Origin: Flavobacteriaceae bacterium UBA3356
GTDB lineage: Bacteria; Bacteroidota; Bacteroidia; Flavobacteriales; Flavobacteriaceae
DNA: 64,000 bases
Direction: 5' to 3'
NCBI GenBank assembly: GCA_002360635.1
Contig: DEQW01000001.1
Coordinates: 475,689-539,688 of the forward strand
Positions 7,674 to 16,363 of this stretch are shown piece by piece. How positions within the stretch are numbered: position 1 is the first letter of the stretch; every line of letters begins with the position of its first letter. Below the pieces are notes generated by a model. It made no database searches, was not told the origin of the DNA, and saw only the letters and a program-made list of their open reading frames with translations. A program made the position numbers and the translations under genes.

Positions 7674-8966
7674 TTATACTGCTTTTATAATAAAGTAGTT
7701 TTTCTTTCCGCGTTGCAACAATACAAACTGATTATTAATTAAGTTATCCGCAGTAATTTTATAATCTTCCTGTACCTTTTCTTTATTTACCGAAATGGAA
7801 TTTTGCTTCAACGCCCGGCGTGCTTCTCCATTTGATTGTAAAAAGTTTGTTTCTGAAGCCAACGCACCAATGATATCCATTCCGTTTTCTAGTTCAGCTT
7901 TGTTTATTTCGGCTTGTGGCACGCCTTCAAACACATCTAAAAAAGTTTGTTCATCAAGGTTTTTTAAATCTCCCGAAGTAGATTTTCCAAATAATATTTC
8001 CGAAGCTTGAACGGCTTTTTCATATTCTTCTTCATTATGTACCGTTGTAGTTACTTCTTTTGCCAACCGCTTTTGTAGCAACCTCGCATGAGGCGCTTCC
8101 TTATGCTCGGCAACTAAAGCTTCAATGGTTTCTTTATCTAAAAAGGTGAATATTTTAATGTACTTTTCAGCATCTTCATCGCTGGTATTCAACCAATATT
8201 GGTAAAATTTGTACGGTGAGGTGCGTTTTGCATCCAACCAGACATTTCCGCCTTCACTTTTTCCAAATTTACTTCCGTCACTTTTAGTGATTAACGGGCA
8301 GGTTAACGCATATCCTTTTCCTCCACCTATTCGGCGAATCATTTCGGTACCTGTGGTTATATTCCCCCATTGGTCGCTACCGCCCATTTGCAGCGTACAA
8401 TCGTGGTTTTTATACAAATGGTAAAAATCGTAACCTTGAACCAATTGGTAGGTGAATTCGGTAAAAGACATCCCGTCGGCAGCTTCGCCGGTCAATCGGT
8501 TTTTTACCGAATCTTTCGCCATCATATAATTAACCGTTATGTGTTTTCCCACATCACGGATAAAACCTAAGAATGAAAACTCTTTCATCCAGTCGTAATT
8601 ATTCACCATTACAGCATCATTTTCAGCACCCGATTTAAAATCCAAAAACTGAGACAACTGCTCTTTTACACAATTTTGGTTGTGCTGAAGGGTTTCTTCA
8701 TCCAACAAGTTTCGTTCATTCGATTTCCCGGAAGGATCACCAATCATCCCCGTTGCTCCACCAACCAAAGCATACGGTTTATGTCCACAGCGTTGATAAA
8801 AAGACAATAGCATAATAGGGACCAAGTTCCCAATGTGTAATGAATCGGCCGTAGGATCAAAGCCTATGTAAGCAGACCTCATTTGTTCCATTAGGTGTTC
8901 TTCGGTATCGGGCATTACATCGTGTACCATACCGCGCCATTGCAATTCTTCAACGAAATTTTTCAC
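7674..8966 (-). CDS. tyrS: Tyrosyl-tRNA synthetase
   Basis: TyrRS charges tRNA-Tyr. The 430-residue class I enzyme has the HIGH-type motif LHIGN in the N-terminal Rossmann fold, the KMSKS-type motif KFGKS and the VQGYDFYHL tyrosine-site region. A C-terminal S4-like RNA-binding domain covers the last ~65 residues. Length is normal. The start is GTG at 8966. A TATCTTTG box at 8996-9003 places the transcript start about 25 nt upstream, which agrees with this start. Confidence 0.96.
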   Translation of the reverse strand: MKNFVEELQWRGMVHDVMPDTEEHLMEQMRSAYIGFDPTADSLHIGNLVPIMLLSFYQRCGHKPYALVGGATGMIGDPSGKSNERNLLDEETLQHNQNCVKEQLSQFLDFKSGAENDAVMVNNYDWMKEFSFLGFIRDVGKHITVNYMMAKDSVKNRLTGEAADGMSFTEFTYQLVQGYDFYHLYKNHDCTLQMGGSDQWGNITTGTEMIRRIGGGKGYALTCPLITKSDGSKFGKSEGGNVWLDAKRTSPYKFYQYWLNTSDEDAEKYIKIFTFLDKETIEALVAEHKEAPHARLLQKRLAKEVTTTVHNEEEYEKAVQASEILFGKSTSGDLKNLDEQTFLDVFEGVPQAEINKAELENGMDIIGALASETNFLQSNGEARRALKQNSISVNKEKVQEDYKITADNLINNQFVLLQRGKKNYFIIKAV

Positions 8967-8995
8967 TTTTTAAATATTTTATTTTATTATTTCAG

Positions 8996-9003
8996 CAAAG
9001 ATA
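8996..9003 (-). promoter_or_regulatory. -7 promoter box for tyrS
   Basis: TATCTTTG on the minus strand matches TAnnTTTG exactly and lies 30 nt before the GTG start of tyrS. Confidence 0.6.
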
Positions 9004-9056
9004 TACCCAATGCCCTTAACAGAAAAGAATACTATAAAAAAGACTATTTTTACAGC

Positions 9057-10070
9057 ATGATTTTAGTTACCGGAGGCACAGGATTGGTAGGATCGCATTT
9101 GTTGTATTTTCTTCTGAAGGAAAACAAACAGGTTCGTGCCATTCATAGAAAATCAAGCGATTTACAAGCTGTGAAAAAGGTTTTTGGCTATTATGTAAAT
9201 GAAGCTGAGGCTGAAATACTTTTCAATAAAATTGAATGGCAAGAAGCAAATATCACCGAAATACCAGCTTTAACTGATGCTTTTAAAGGCATTACCCACG
9301 TATATCACGCTGCAGCTTACATTAGCTTTGACCCTAAACACTACAAAAAGCTAAAAAAAGCCAATGTAGAAGGTACAGCAAATATTGTAAACCTTTGTTT
9401 GGCTCACGCGGTAAAAAAACTTTGTTATGTAAGTTCGGTTGCTACATTGGGCTCTTCTTTAAATGGAGCTTCTATTACTGAAGAAACCCATTGGAACCCA
9501 GAAGAAAAAAACAATGTGTACGCGATTACAAAATATGGCGCCGAGATGGAAGTTTGGCGCGGCACACAAGAAGGCCTCGATACCGTTATTTTTAAACCAG
9601 GCGTGATTTTAGGAGAAGGGTATTGGAACTCTGGCAGTGGGGTTATCATTAAAACAGCCTCAAAAGGAATCCCTTTTTACACCGATGGTGAGATGGGTGT
9701 TGTTGATGTTCAAGATGTGGTAAAAGTAATGATTAAAGGGATGAATTCCGAAGAAAAAAACACTTCCTATATATTGATTAGTGAGAATATAAAGTATAAA
9801 ACACTACTTACTAAAATAGCGACTAAACTAAATATTAAGCCACCTAAAAAACGAATTCCTAAGTGGGTTTTAATAATTTTTAGTAAAGTAGATTGGTTGG
9901 CTTCAGTACTTTTTGGCACGAGAAGAAAATTGCTAAAAGCTACCGTAAATTCATTGTATACCGTTTCTAACTACAGTAGTTTAAAAATTGAACAAGAGTT
10001 GAATTTTACGTTTACACCTATTTCGGAAACATTAGACCGCGTAGTGGGTCATTACTCAATAGAGTCTTGA
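9057..10070 (+). CDS. NAD(P)-dependent epimerase/dehydratase (extended SDR)
   Basis: This 337-residue Rossmann protein has the extended-SDR nucleotide loop TGGTGLVGSH at its N-terminus, an active-site YAITKYGAE (YxxxK) and a catalytic Ser in YVSSVATLG. It probably acts on a nucleotide sugar or a dihydroflavonol-like carbonyl. The frame extends upstream to 8895 inside tyrS, but the ATG at 9057 gives the correct start of the fold. A TATTTTTA box lies 4 nt before it. Its last 19 nt overlap the 3' end of the convergent lipoprotein gene. Substrate unknown. Confidence 0.85.
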   Translation: MILVTGGTGLVGSHLLYFLLKENKQVRAIHRKSSDLQAVKKVFGYYVNEAEAEILFNKIEWQEANITEIPALTDAFKGITHVYHAAAYISFDPKHYKKLKKANVEGTANIVNLCLAHAVKKLCYVSSVATLGSSLNGASITEETHWNPEEKNNVYAITKYGAEMEVWRGTQEGLDTVIFKPGVILGEGYWNSGSGVIIKTASKGIPFYTDGEMGVVDVQDVVKVMIKGMNSEEKNTSYILISENIKYKTLLTKIATKLNIKPPKKRIPKWVLIIFSKVDWLASVLFGTRRKLLKATVNSLYTVSNYSSLKIEQELNFTFTPISETLDRVVGHYSIES

Positions 10071-10507
10071 GAAACCTGGACGGAAGGCACAAGTCCTGAC
10101 TCTTTGGCTATAGAATCGTTTATCTCTTCCTCCTCAGTTTTATTGTCCTGATTTTTCTTTTCTTTTTGTTTCTGAACACTGTCTGCTTTCTTCTTTAAAG
10201 CAATTAACCTTTCCTCAATAGTTTTAAACATGGATTCGTAGGTTTCCAAATCGGCTGCATAGTAGGTGTTGCTTTTTGCCAGCTGCAAACTATCTATGTT
10301 ATACTTAGCATAGATCAACGAATCAAGTTTTAAACCATACGAACGCAATTTCCTATTATTTACGCTTCGTGCTGCATTACTAAGGTACGATTCCATCATA
10401 ATATCGATCATCTTTTCCTTTGGAATAAGATTTTCCGGCTTTTCAGGTTTCTGTACACTTTGACACCCAAAAGCAACAATTAATAGTATGAGATATGCGT
10501 ATTTCAT
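10052..10507 (-). CDS. DUF4296 lipoprotein
   Basis: This 151-residue protein has a lipoprotein signal (AFGC, cysteine at ~15). A helical region ~30-105 (PKEKMIDIMMESYL, YGLKLDSLIYAKYNID) matches DUF4296, and the tail is Lys/Glu-rich with coiled-coil character. It is predicted to be lipidated and held in the outer membrane or periplasm. DUF4296 proteins are restricted to Bacteroidota and uncharacterised. Its ATG overlaps the dihydroorotase TAA by one base (TAATG), so it is translationally coupled to pyrC. Confidence 0.82.
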   Translation of the reverse strand: MKYAYLILLIVAFGCQSVQKPEKPENLIPKEKMIDIMMESYLSNAARSVNNRKLRSYGLKLDSLIYAKYNIDSLQLAKSNTYYAADLETYESMFKTIEERLIALKKKADSVQKQKEKKNQDNKTEEEEINDSIAKESGLVPSVQVSQDSIE

Positions 10508-11847
10508 TAACGATTAAAGGTTATGCGCTCCCCTCGACTTCTATTAGGGAATTTGAGATTTTCATAGGCCAATGTACCATTTACAAAGGTATGGGTTACG
10601 CGCGATTTAAAGACAGTACCTTCAAAAGGAGACCAACCACATTTGTATAAAATGTTTTCTTTGTTAACCGTCCATGGCGATTGTAAATCCATTAATACCA
10701 AATCTGCTTTATACCCACGGCGAATGTAACCACGATCTTTAATCTGGAATAAAATAGCTGGATTGTGTGCTGTTTTTTCTACAATTTTTTCCAAAGAAAT
10801 CAATCCTTTGTGATACATTTCCATCAAAGCTACCAATGCGTGCTGTACCAATGGTCCACCAGATGGTGCTTTTGTGTACACATTGTTTTTTTCATCTTTA
10901 GTATGTGGAGCATGGTCAGTTGCAATCACATCAATTCTATCGTCCTTTAAGGCCTTCAATAATCCTTCTCGATCATTTTTGGTCTTTACGGCCGGGTTCC
11001 ATTTAATTTTTGTGCCTTTGGTTTTATAATCTTCATCGCTGAACCACAAGTGGTGAATACACACTTCGGCAGTGATTTTCTTTTCTGAAAGAGGCTTTTT
11101 ATTACTGAAAAGATGTGTTTCCTTTTCAGTAGAAAGATGAAACACATGTAACCTAGCCCCTGTTTTTTTGGCCAGTTCTATGGCCTTTGAAGAAGAAAGA
11201 TAACAGGCTTCTTCGCTTCTAATAACAGGATGTTTTTCAATAGGGATATCATCACCGTATTCTTTAATATGTGCTTCCAGGTTTTTCTTGATAGTTGCTT
11301 CGTCTTCACAATGAGTAGAAATCAGCAGTTTGGTTTTACTGAAGATATTTTCAATTGTTTCAGGATTATCCACAAGCATATTCCCTGTGGAAGAACCCAG
11401 GAAAAGTTTCAATCCAGCAACTTTAGTGGGGTCAACTTTTAAGATTTCGTCCAAATTATCATTCGTGCCACCAAACATAAAACTATAATTGGCCCAAGAA
11501 GTCTTTTTGGCAATAGAAAACTTATCCTCCAGCAATTCGATAGTCGTAGCCTGGGGAATGGTGTTGGGCATTTCAATAAAGGTGGTAATGCCTCCAGCAA
11601 CAGCCGCTTTAGACTCGGTTTCAATATCGGCTTTATGGGTTAAGCCTGGCTCCCTAAAATGAACTTGATCGTCTATCATCCCCGGTAACAAATATTGTCC
11701 ATCTGCATCAATAATCTTCGTATCGGAAGTTTTTGCGCTAATACTGTTTGAAACTTCTGCAATTATATCATTCTCAATAAGCACATCTCCTTGAAAAATG
11801 CTTCCTTCATTAACAATGTTTGCGTTTTTTATTAAAATGCTGTTCAT
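10507..11847 (-). CDS. pyrC: Dihydroorotase
   Basis: This type I dihydroorotase closes carbamoyl-aspartate to dihydroorotate in pyrimidine synthesis. The 446-residue amidohydrolase has the first metal motif VHFREPG and a GLKLFLGSS segment carrying the probable carboxylated lysine. It also has histidines in STHCED and HVFHLST, and the catalytic Asp in ATDHAPH. All metal ligands are visible, so it should be active. It follows the mannosyltransferase gene with no gap and precedes the DUF4296 lipoprotein in one operon. Confidence 0.92.
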   Translation of the reverse strand: MNSILIKNANIVNEGSIFQGDVLIENDIIAEVSNSISAKTSDTKIIDADGQYLLPGMIDDQVHFREPGLTHKADIETESKAAVAGGITTFIEMPNTIPQATTIELLEDKFSIAKKTSWANYSFMFGGTNDNLDEILKVDPTKVAGLKLFLGSSTGNMLVDNPETIENIFSKTKLLISTHCEDEATIKKNLEAHIKEYGDDIPIEKHPVIRSEEACYLSSSKAIELAKKTGARLHVFHLSTEKETHLFSNKKPLSEKKITAEVCIHHLWFSDEDYKTKGTKIKWNPAVKTKNDREGLLKALKDDRIDVIATDHAPHTKDEKNNVYTKAPSGGPLVQHALVALMEMYHKGLISLEKIVEKTAHNPAILFQIKDRGYIRRGYKADLVLMDLQSPWTVNKENILYKCGWSPFEGTVFKSRVTHTFVNGTLAYENLKFPNRSRGERITFNR

Positions 11848-12588
11848 TTAAATTTCGTTAAAATCATTACTGCCAAAAAGGCTCTTAAATTTCATTTTTA
11901 TCACTCCAAAAATAGCTTCGGAAATAATCCCTGTGTCCATTTTTGATTCGCCTCGAGTTCTATCGGTAAATATTACCGGTACTTCTTCTATTTTAAATTT
12001 TGCTAAGTATGCTTTAAATTTCATCTCTATTTGAAACGCATACCCCACAAACTGTATTTTATCCAGGTTTATTTTTTCGAGTACTTTACGTCGATAACAC
12101 ACAAAACCAGCTGTAGTATCGTAAATATTCATTCCGGTTATAAACCGAACGTATTTTGAAGCGGTCCATGATAAAAGCACCCTACTCATTGGCCAATTTA
12201 CCACATTTACACCCTGCACATATCTGGAACCGATTGATACATCTGCTCCATTTTTTCTACACGCATTGAGCAACCGTATTAAATCGTTTGGATTATGGGA
12301 AAAATCGGCATCCATTTCAAAAATGTATTCATAATCCCGTTCCAACGCCCATTTAAACCCAGCTATGTATGCTGTGCCCAGTCCCGCTTTTTCATTTCTT
12401 TTCAATAAAAAGAGCTGATCTGGATATTTTTCAAAAAGCGATTCAACCACTTGCCCTGTCCCGTCTGGCGAATTATCATCTACAACAAGTGAGTGAAAGT
12501 TCATCCCCAACGAAAAAACATTGCGCAACAACCGCTCTATGTTTTCAATTTCATTGTATGTAGGGATAACCACAAGGGCATTCAACAT
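11848..12588 (-). CDS. Polyprenol-phosphate mannosyltransferase-like GT2 glycosyltransferase
   Basis: This 246-residue GT-A enzyme has the motifs of dolichol/polyprenol-phosphate mannose synthases: VVIPTYNEIENIE, VVDDNSPDGTG, the metal-binding EMDADFSHNP and the C-terminal RTRGESKMD. It has no C-terminal membrane anchor. It would move a hexose from a nucleotide sugar to a polyprenyl phosphate at the inner membrane. The frame allows a 13-residue N-terminal extension, but a TACATTTG promoter box at 12605-12612 lies inside that extension. The ATG at 12588 is therefore the start. It heads the operon with pyrC and the DUF4296 gene. Confidence 0.88.
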   Translation of the reverse strand: MLNALVVIPTYNEIENIERLLRNVFSLGMNFHSLVVDDNSPDGTGQVVESLFEKYPDQLFLLKRNEKAGLGTAYIAGFKWALERDYEYIFEMDADFSHNPNDLIRLLNACRKNGADVSIGSRYVQGVNVVNWPMSRVLLSWTASKYVRFITGMNIYDTTAGFVCYRRKVLEKINLDKIQFVGYAFQIEMKFKAYLAKFKIEEVPVIFTDRTRGESKMDTGIISEAIFGVIKMKFKSLFGSNDFNEI

Positions 12589-12604
12589 AGCCTGCTTTTT
12601 GTGG

Positions 12605-12612
12605 CAAATGTA
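12605..12612 (-). promoter_or_regulatory. -7 promoter box that fixes the GT2 start
   Basis: TACATTTG on the minus strand lies 16 nt upstream of the ATG at 12588 and within the longer alternative frame, arguing against the upstream start. Confidence 0.55.
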
Positions 12613-12706
12613 GCCTTTTTTAAGCAAACAAACGTGAAGGAAATTCTAATTGAATTGCTTTTTGACAAGTCTATTTTAATGTACCTTTATCGCTAAAAAC
12701 CAATAG

Positions 12707-13360
12707 GTGCAGTATATTGAAAGACATATAGAGTCCATGGACTGGGTGGCGGTCACCTTGGTTATTTGCTTACTGGTTATAACACTTGCAAAACATTTAT
12801 ACCCAAGAGAGTTTCAACAATTTATAACACTCCCCATTAGCGATAAATATTTTTTAGTTCAAGGTAAGACCCAGCAAATAGTACACCTTTTTAATGTTTT
12901 ATTATTTATAGCTCAAATACTTTCCGTTTCGCTATTTATATTTTTGTTTTTTCAAGTTTTACAACCAGAAACAGTACAAACCAATAAGTATCTATTTGTA
13001 CAAATATGTACGGCTTATTTTGTTTTTGTTTGTGTAAAATTCAGTATTGAAAAAATAATTGGCACTGCCTTTTCATTAGATACCGTTATAAACTCATATT
13101 TGTTTCAAAAATTGAGCTATCGCAACTTAATTGCACTTTTCATATTTATTATCAACCTTTTTTTGTATTATATTATAGAGCCAACCGGTACAATTCTTCT
13201 TTTATTTGCAGCGATAATCATAGTGTTTAACGGTATTGCGCTGTTTTACAGTTACAAAACAAACAGAAATTTAATAATGAGCAATTTCTTCTATTTTATT
13301 TTGTATCTTTGCGCACTTGAAATATCGCCTTATTTTATCTTGTATAAAACGTTGGTTTAG
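12707..13360 (+). CDS. DUF4271 membrane protein
   Basis: This 217-residue protein has about six hydrophobic segments and fits DUF4271, an uncharacterised Bacteroidota inner-membrane family commonly found next to hemD and the polyprenol mannosyltransferase. The start is GTG at 12707, with a TACCTTTA box ~18 nt before it. The 3' end contains the promoter for hemD. No catalytic motif is visible. Its function is unknown. Confidence 0.78.
   Translation: MQYIERHIESMDWVAVTLVICLLVITLAKHLYPREFQQFITLPISDKYFLVQGKTQQIVHLFNVLLFIAQILSVSLFIFLFFQVLQPETVQTNKYLFVQICTAYFVFVCVKFSIEKIIGTAFSLDTVINSYLFQKLSYRNLIALFIFIINLFLYYIIEPTGTILLLFAAIIIVFNGIALFYSYKTNRNLIMSNFFYFILYLCALEISPYFILYKTLV
13304..13311 (+). promoter_or_regulatory. 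-7 promoter box for hemD inside the DUF4271 gene
   Basis: TATCTTTG followed by GC matches the strong TAnnTTTG consensus. It lies within the last 60 nt of the upstream coding region, ~78 nt before the hemD ATG. Confidence 0.55.
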
Positions 13361-13388
13361 ATAGAAGAAGTTTAAAAAAAGTCATTTT

Positions 13389-14135
13389 ATGAAAGTGAAA
13401 ACTATTTTAGTTTCACAACCTGAACCTAAGGTTGAAAACTCCCCCTATTTTGATCTTATTGACAGACAAAAAGTAAAAATAGATTTCAGGCCTTTTATTC
13501 ACGTTGAAGGTGTTTCTAGCAAAGAAGTTAGAACACAGAAAGTCGATTTATCCCAATACACTGCAATTATTTTAACGAGCAGGAATGCGGTTGACCATTT
13601 TTTCAGAATTGCTGAAGAAATGCGGTTTAAAGTACCCGACTCCATGAAGTATTTTTGCCAAAGTGAAGCCGTGGCTTATTACCTACAGAAATATGTAGTG
13701 TACCGAAAGCGAAAAATTTACGTTGGTAAACGTACTTTCCAAGAATTAATGCCCCTTGTTAAAAAGTACAAGAACGAAAGTTTTTTACTTCCTTCTTCAG
13801 ATAAACTGAAACCTGTTATCCCTGAACTCTTAGACGAGCTAGGTGTAAAATGGAAACAAGCTACTTTTTACAAAACTGTAGTAAGCGACCTTTCTGATCT
13901 GCGCCACGTATCGTATGATATTTTAGTGTTTTTCAGCCCAAGTGGGATTGTTTCTTTATTGGAAAATTTTCCCGATTTTGAACAAAAAAATACACGTATT
14001 GCTGTTTTTGGAAACACAACTGTAAAAGCCGTAACCGATAATGGCTTGCGGGTAGACATTCAAGCCCCTACAACTGAAACTCCTTCTATGACAATGGCAC
14101 TAGAAAAGTATATTAAAGAAGTAAACAAAAAGTAA
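13389..14135 (+). CDS. hemD: Uroporphyrinogen-III synthase
   Basis: HemD cyclises hydroxymethylbilane to uroporphyrinogen III in heme synthesis. Sequence conservation in this family is low. The 248-residue length, the bilobed pattern, IILTSRNAVDHFF near residue 60 and FFSPSGIVSLLENF followed by AVFGNTTVKAV in the second lobe fit the family. It has its own predicted promoter in the preceding gene and is followed by a strong terminator, so it is probably monocistronic. Confidence 0.87.
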   Translation: MKVKTILVSQPEPKVENSPYFDLIDRQKVKIDFRPFIHVEGVSSKEVRTQKVDLSQYTAIILTSRNAVDHFFRIAEEMRFKVPDSMKYFCQSEAVAYYLQKYVVYRKRKIYVGKRTFQELMPLVKKYKNESFLLPSSDKLKPVIPELLDELGVKWKQATFYKTVVSDLSDLRHVSYDILVFFSPSGIVSLLENFPDFEQKNTRIAVFGNTTVKAVTDNGLRVDIQAPTTETPSMTMALEKYIKEVNKK

Positions 14136-14165
14136 AGAGGCTTTTTACTTAAAAAGCTACATCAA

Positions 14166-14199
14166 AAAACGCGCTGTAATTAAACAGCGCGTTTTTTTT
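14166..14199. terminator. Terminator between hemD and pckA
   Basis: AACGCGCTGT and ACAGCGCGTT pair perfectly around a short A/T loop, followed by T8 on the plus strand. The convergent pckA may share it. Confidence 0.85.
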
Positions 14200-14223
14200 A
14201 GTCTTAATTAAAGCTGATGCTTT

Positions 14224-15825
14224 TTATTTTATAGGAGCTCCAGAAAGAATTTCTTCATTAGCATACGACTCGAATTTCTCAAAATTCTTTTCGAACGATT
14301 TTGCTAATGTTTCTGCTTTAGCATCATATGCAGTTTTATCTTCCCAAGTTTCTCTTGGGTTCAAAACCTCGTCTGGTACATTAGGGCATTCTTTGGGCAT
14401 ATTTAAACCGAAAATAGGATGCTTTTCATAGGTAACATTTTCTAATTGATCATTAAGAGCTGCTGTAATCATAGCTCTTGTATATTTCAATTTCATGCGT
14501 CTTCCAGTACCATAAGGACCACCTGTCCAACCTGTGTTTATCAACCATACATTTACTCCAGCCTCTTTCATTTTAGCACTCAACATCTCAGCATACTTTG
14601 TTGGGTGCAACGGCATAAATGGCGCTCCAAAACAGGCTGAAAAACTCGGTAATGGTTCATCAATTCCAGCTTCAGTTCCTGCTACTTTTGCTGTGTATCC
14701 ACTAATAAAGTGATACGCTGCTTGTCCAGGTGTCAATTTTGAAATGGGAGGCAATACTCCAAAAGCATCTGCCGTAAGGAAGAAAATATTTTTTGGGTTC
14801 TTACCTATAGATGGTTGCTGTATGTTGTCAATATGGTAAATTGGGTAACTTACCCGGGTATTTTGTGTTATTGAAGTATCTTTAAAATCCACATTCCCTT
14901 CACTATCCATTACTACATTTTCAAGAATAGCCCCCGGTTTAATTGCCTTAAAAATATCTGGTTCTTTTGTAGCTGAAAGATCAATCACTTTTGCGTAACA
15001 ACCACCTTCAAAATTAAACACCTCGTTGTTTGATGTCCAACCATGCTCATCATCACCTATCAACCTTCTTTCTGGGTCTGCAGAAAGCGTTGTTTTTCCA
15101 GTTCCTGAAAGACCAAAGAAAATTGCTGTTTCACCATCTTCGCCAACATTGGCAGAACAGTGCATGGGCAACGTGTTTTTAAATACCGGCAGAATAAAAT
15201 TAAGTGCAGAAAAAATACCTTTTTTAATTTCCCCGGTATATCCAGTACCACCAATTAAGGCAATTTTTTTGCTGAAATTTAATATTGCAAAATTATGCTG
15301 GCGTGTTCCATCCACTTCGGGATTAGCCATAAAACCAGGTGCGTTTACGATAAGCCATTCTGGGTCAAAACTTTCCAGCTCTTTTTCCGTGGGACGTAAA
15401 AACATATTGTGCGCAAACATATTAGACCAGGGATATTCGTTTATAACACGAATATTCAACTGGTAATCATCATGGGCACAGGCGTAACTATCTCTTACGT
15501 ATATTTCTTTTTCCGAAAGGTAATCTGTTACTTTTTCATATAAAGCATCAAATTTTGAAGCATCAAAGGGAATATTAATATCTCCCCACCATACTTTGTC
15601 TTCGGTTACCTCATCTTTAACAATAAAACGATCCTTAGGCGAACGACCGGTAAACTCACCAGTGTTCACTGCAAGAGCACCGCTAGATGCTTCTTTACCT
15701 TGACCTTTTTGTATTGTTTCGTTGTGAAGTTCTTCTGAAGAGAGTTGATAATTAACTTTTGCATTTTTAATCCCATAATTATCCAATGAGATTTTTCCTT
15801 TAGTTTGGTGTTTATCGACCATCAC
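14224..15825 (-). CDS. pckA: Phosphoenolpyruvate carboxykinase (ATP)
   Basis: PckA converts oxaloacetate and ATP to phosphoenolpyruvate, the entry step of gluconeogenesis. The 533-residue protein has the substrate site TGRSPKDRF, the kinase-1a P-loop GLSGTGKTTLS, the metal site DDEHGW and NTGWTGGPYGTG near the C-terminus. This is the ATP-dependent class. The frame starts with two ATGs in a row, and either may be used. A TATTTTTG box at 15849-15856 implies a ~20-nt leader. Together with fbp at 57.7 kb it indicates gluconeogenic growth. Confidence 0.97.
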   Translation of the reverse strand: MMVDKHQTKGKISLDNYGIKNAKVNYQLSSEELHNETIQKGQGKEASSGALAVNTGEFTGRSPKDRFIVKDEVTEDKVWWGDINIPFDASKFDALYEKVTDYLSEKEIYVRDSYACAHDDYQLNIRVINEYPWSNMFAHNMFLRPTEKELESFDPEWLIVNAPGFMANPEVDGTRQHNFAILNFSKKIALIGGTGYTGEIKKGIFSALNFILPVFKNTLPMHCSANVGEDGETAIFFGLSGTGKTTLSADPERRLIGDDEHGWTSNNEVFNFEGGCYAKVIDLSATKEPDIFKAIKPGAILENVVMDSEGNVDFKDTSITQNTRVSYPIYHIDNIQQPSIGKNPKNIFFLTADAFGVLPPISKLTPGQAAYHFISGYTAKVAGTEAGIDEPLPSFSACFGAPFMPLHPTKYAEMLSAKMKEAGVNVWLINTGWTGGPYGTGRRMKLKYTRAMITAALNDQLENVTYEKHPIFGLNMPKECPNVPDEVLNPRETWEDKTAYDAKAETLAKSFEKNFEKFESYANEEILSGAPIK

Positions 15826-15848
15826 TTATTTTAAATTGTTGTGGGTTA

Positions 15849-15856
15849 CAAAAATA
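15849..15856 (-). promoter_or_regulatory. -7 promoter box for pckA
   Basis: TATTTTTG on the minus strand, 23 nt before the pckA start, matches TAnnTTTG. Confidence 0.5.
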
Positions 15857-15900
15857 AGAATTCTGAAATAGATAACGAGAAATTAATAAAGGAATTGTAA

Positions 15901-16293
15901 TTACTTTAACGAATAAAGCCCTCGTGCCAACCATAGCCAACCAACGATGAAAAACAAGCCCCCAATTGGAGTAATAGGCCCTAAGAAAGAAACATTAAAG
16001 GGCAAAACTTCTTTTAATGCCAACAAATAAATGGAACCAGAAAAGAAAATAATTCCGAAGAGAAAAAACCGAAACACCCATTTTTTAGTGTTTTCTGAAA
16101 TTGGCTTCGCAAAACCGACCACCAAAAGTGCCAAACAATGATACATTTGGTAGCGCACGCCGTTTTCAAAAGTGGCAACCGATTTGGCATCAACCAATTG
16201 TTTTAATCCGTGAGCGCCAAATGCACCAATAGCAATGGTGATTGCTGCCAAAATGGATGCAGTAACCACTATATTTTTATTATAATCTCGCAT
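15901..16293 (-). CDS. DUF423 small membrane protein
   Basis: This 130-residue protein has four predicted membrane helices. The early AIGAFGAHGLKQ motif and the GVRYQMYHCLALL segment are diagnostic of DUF423 (YgdD family). Function is not established for the family. It lies upstream of pckA on the same strand, with a 75-nt gap holding the pckA promoter box, so it may be transcribed separately. Confidence 0.85.
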   Translation of the reverse strand: MRDYNKNIVVTASILAAITIAIGAFGAHGLKQLVDAKSVATFENGVRYQMYHCLALLVVGFAKPISENTKKWVFRFFLFGIIFFSGSIYLLALKEVLPFNVSFLGPITPIGGLFFIVGWLWLARGLYSLK

Positions 16294-16363
16294 TTGTCCA
16301 AATGGATTTTAGTAAATTCGTCAATCTGAAAAATCAATTTCAAAAATACGAAAAAACCTACCG

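Noticed and set aside
8895..9056. 54-residue N-terminal extension of the epimerase/dehydratase
   Set aside because: It lies inside tyrS and its promoter region on the opposite strand, while the Rossmann motif starts exactly at the ATG at 9057.
9914..9929. TGGCAC match as a further sigma-54 promoter
   Set aside because: It is inside a coding region and has no -12 element at the required spacing.
15026..15466. 146-codon plus-strand frame inside pckA
   Set aside because: It is antisense to the conserved PckA core with no independent evidence.
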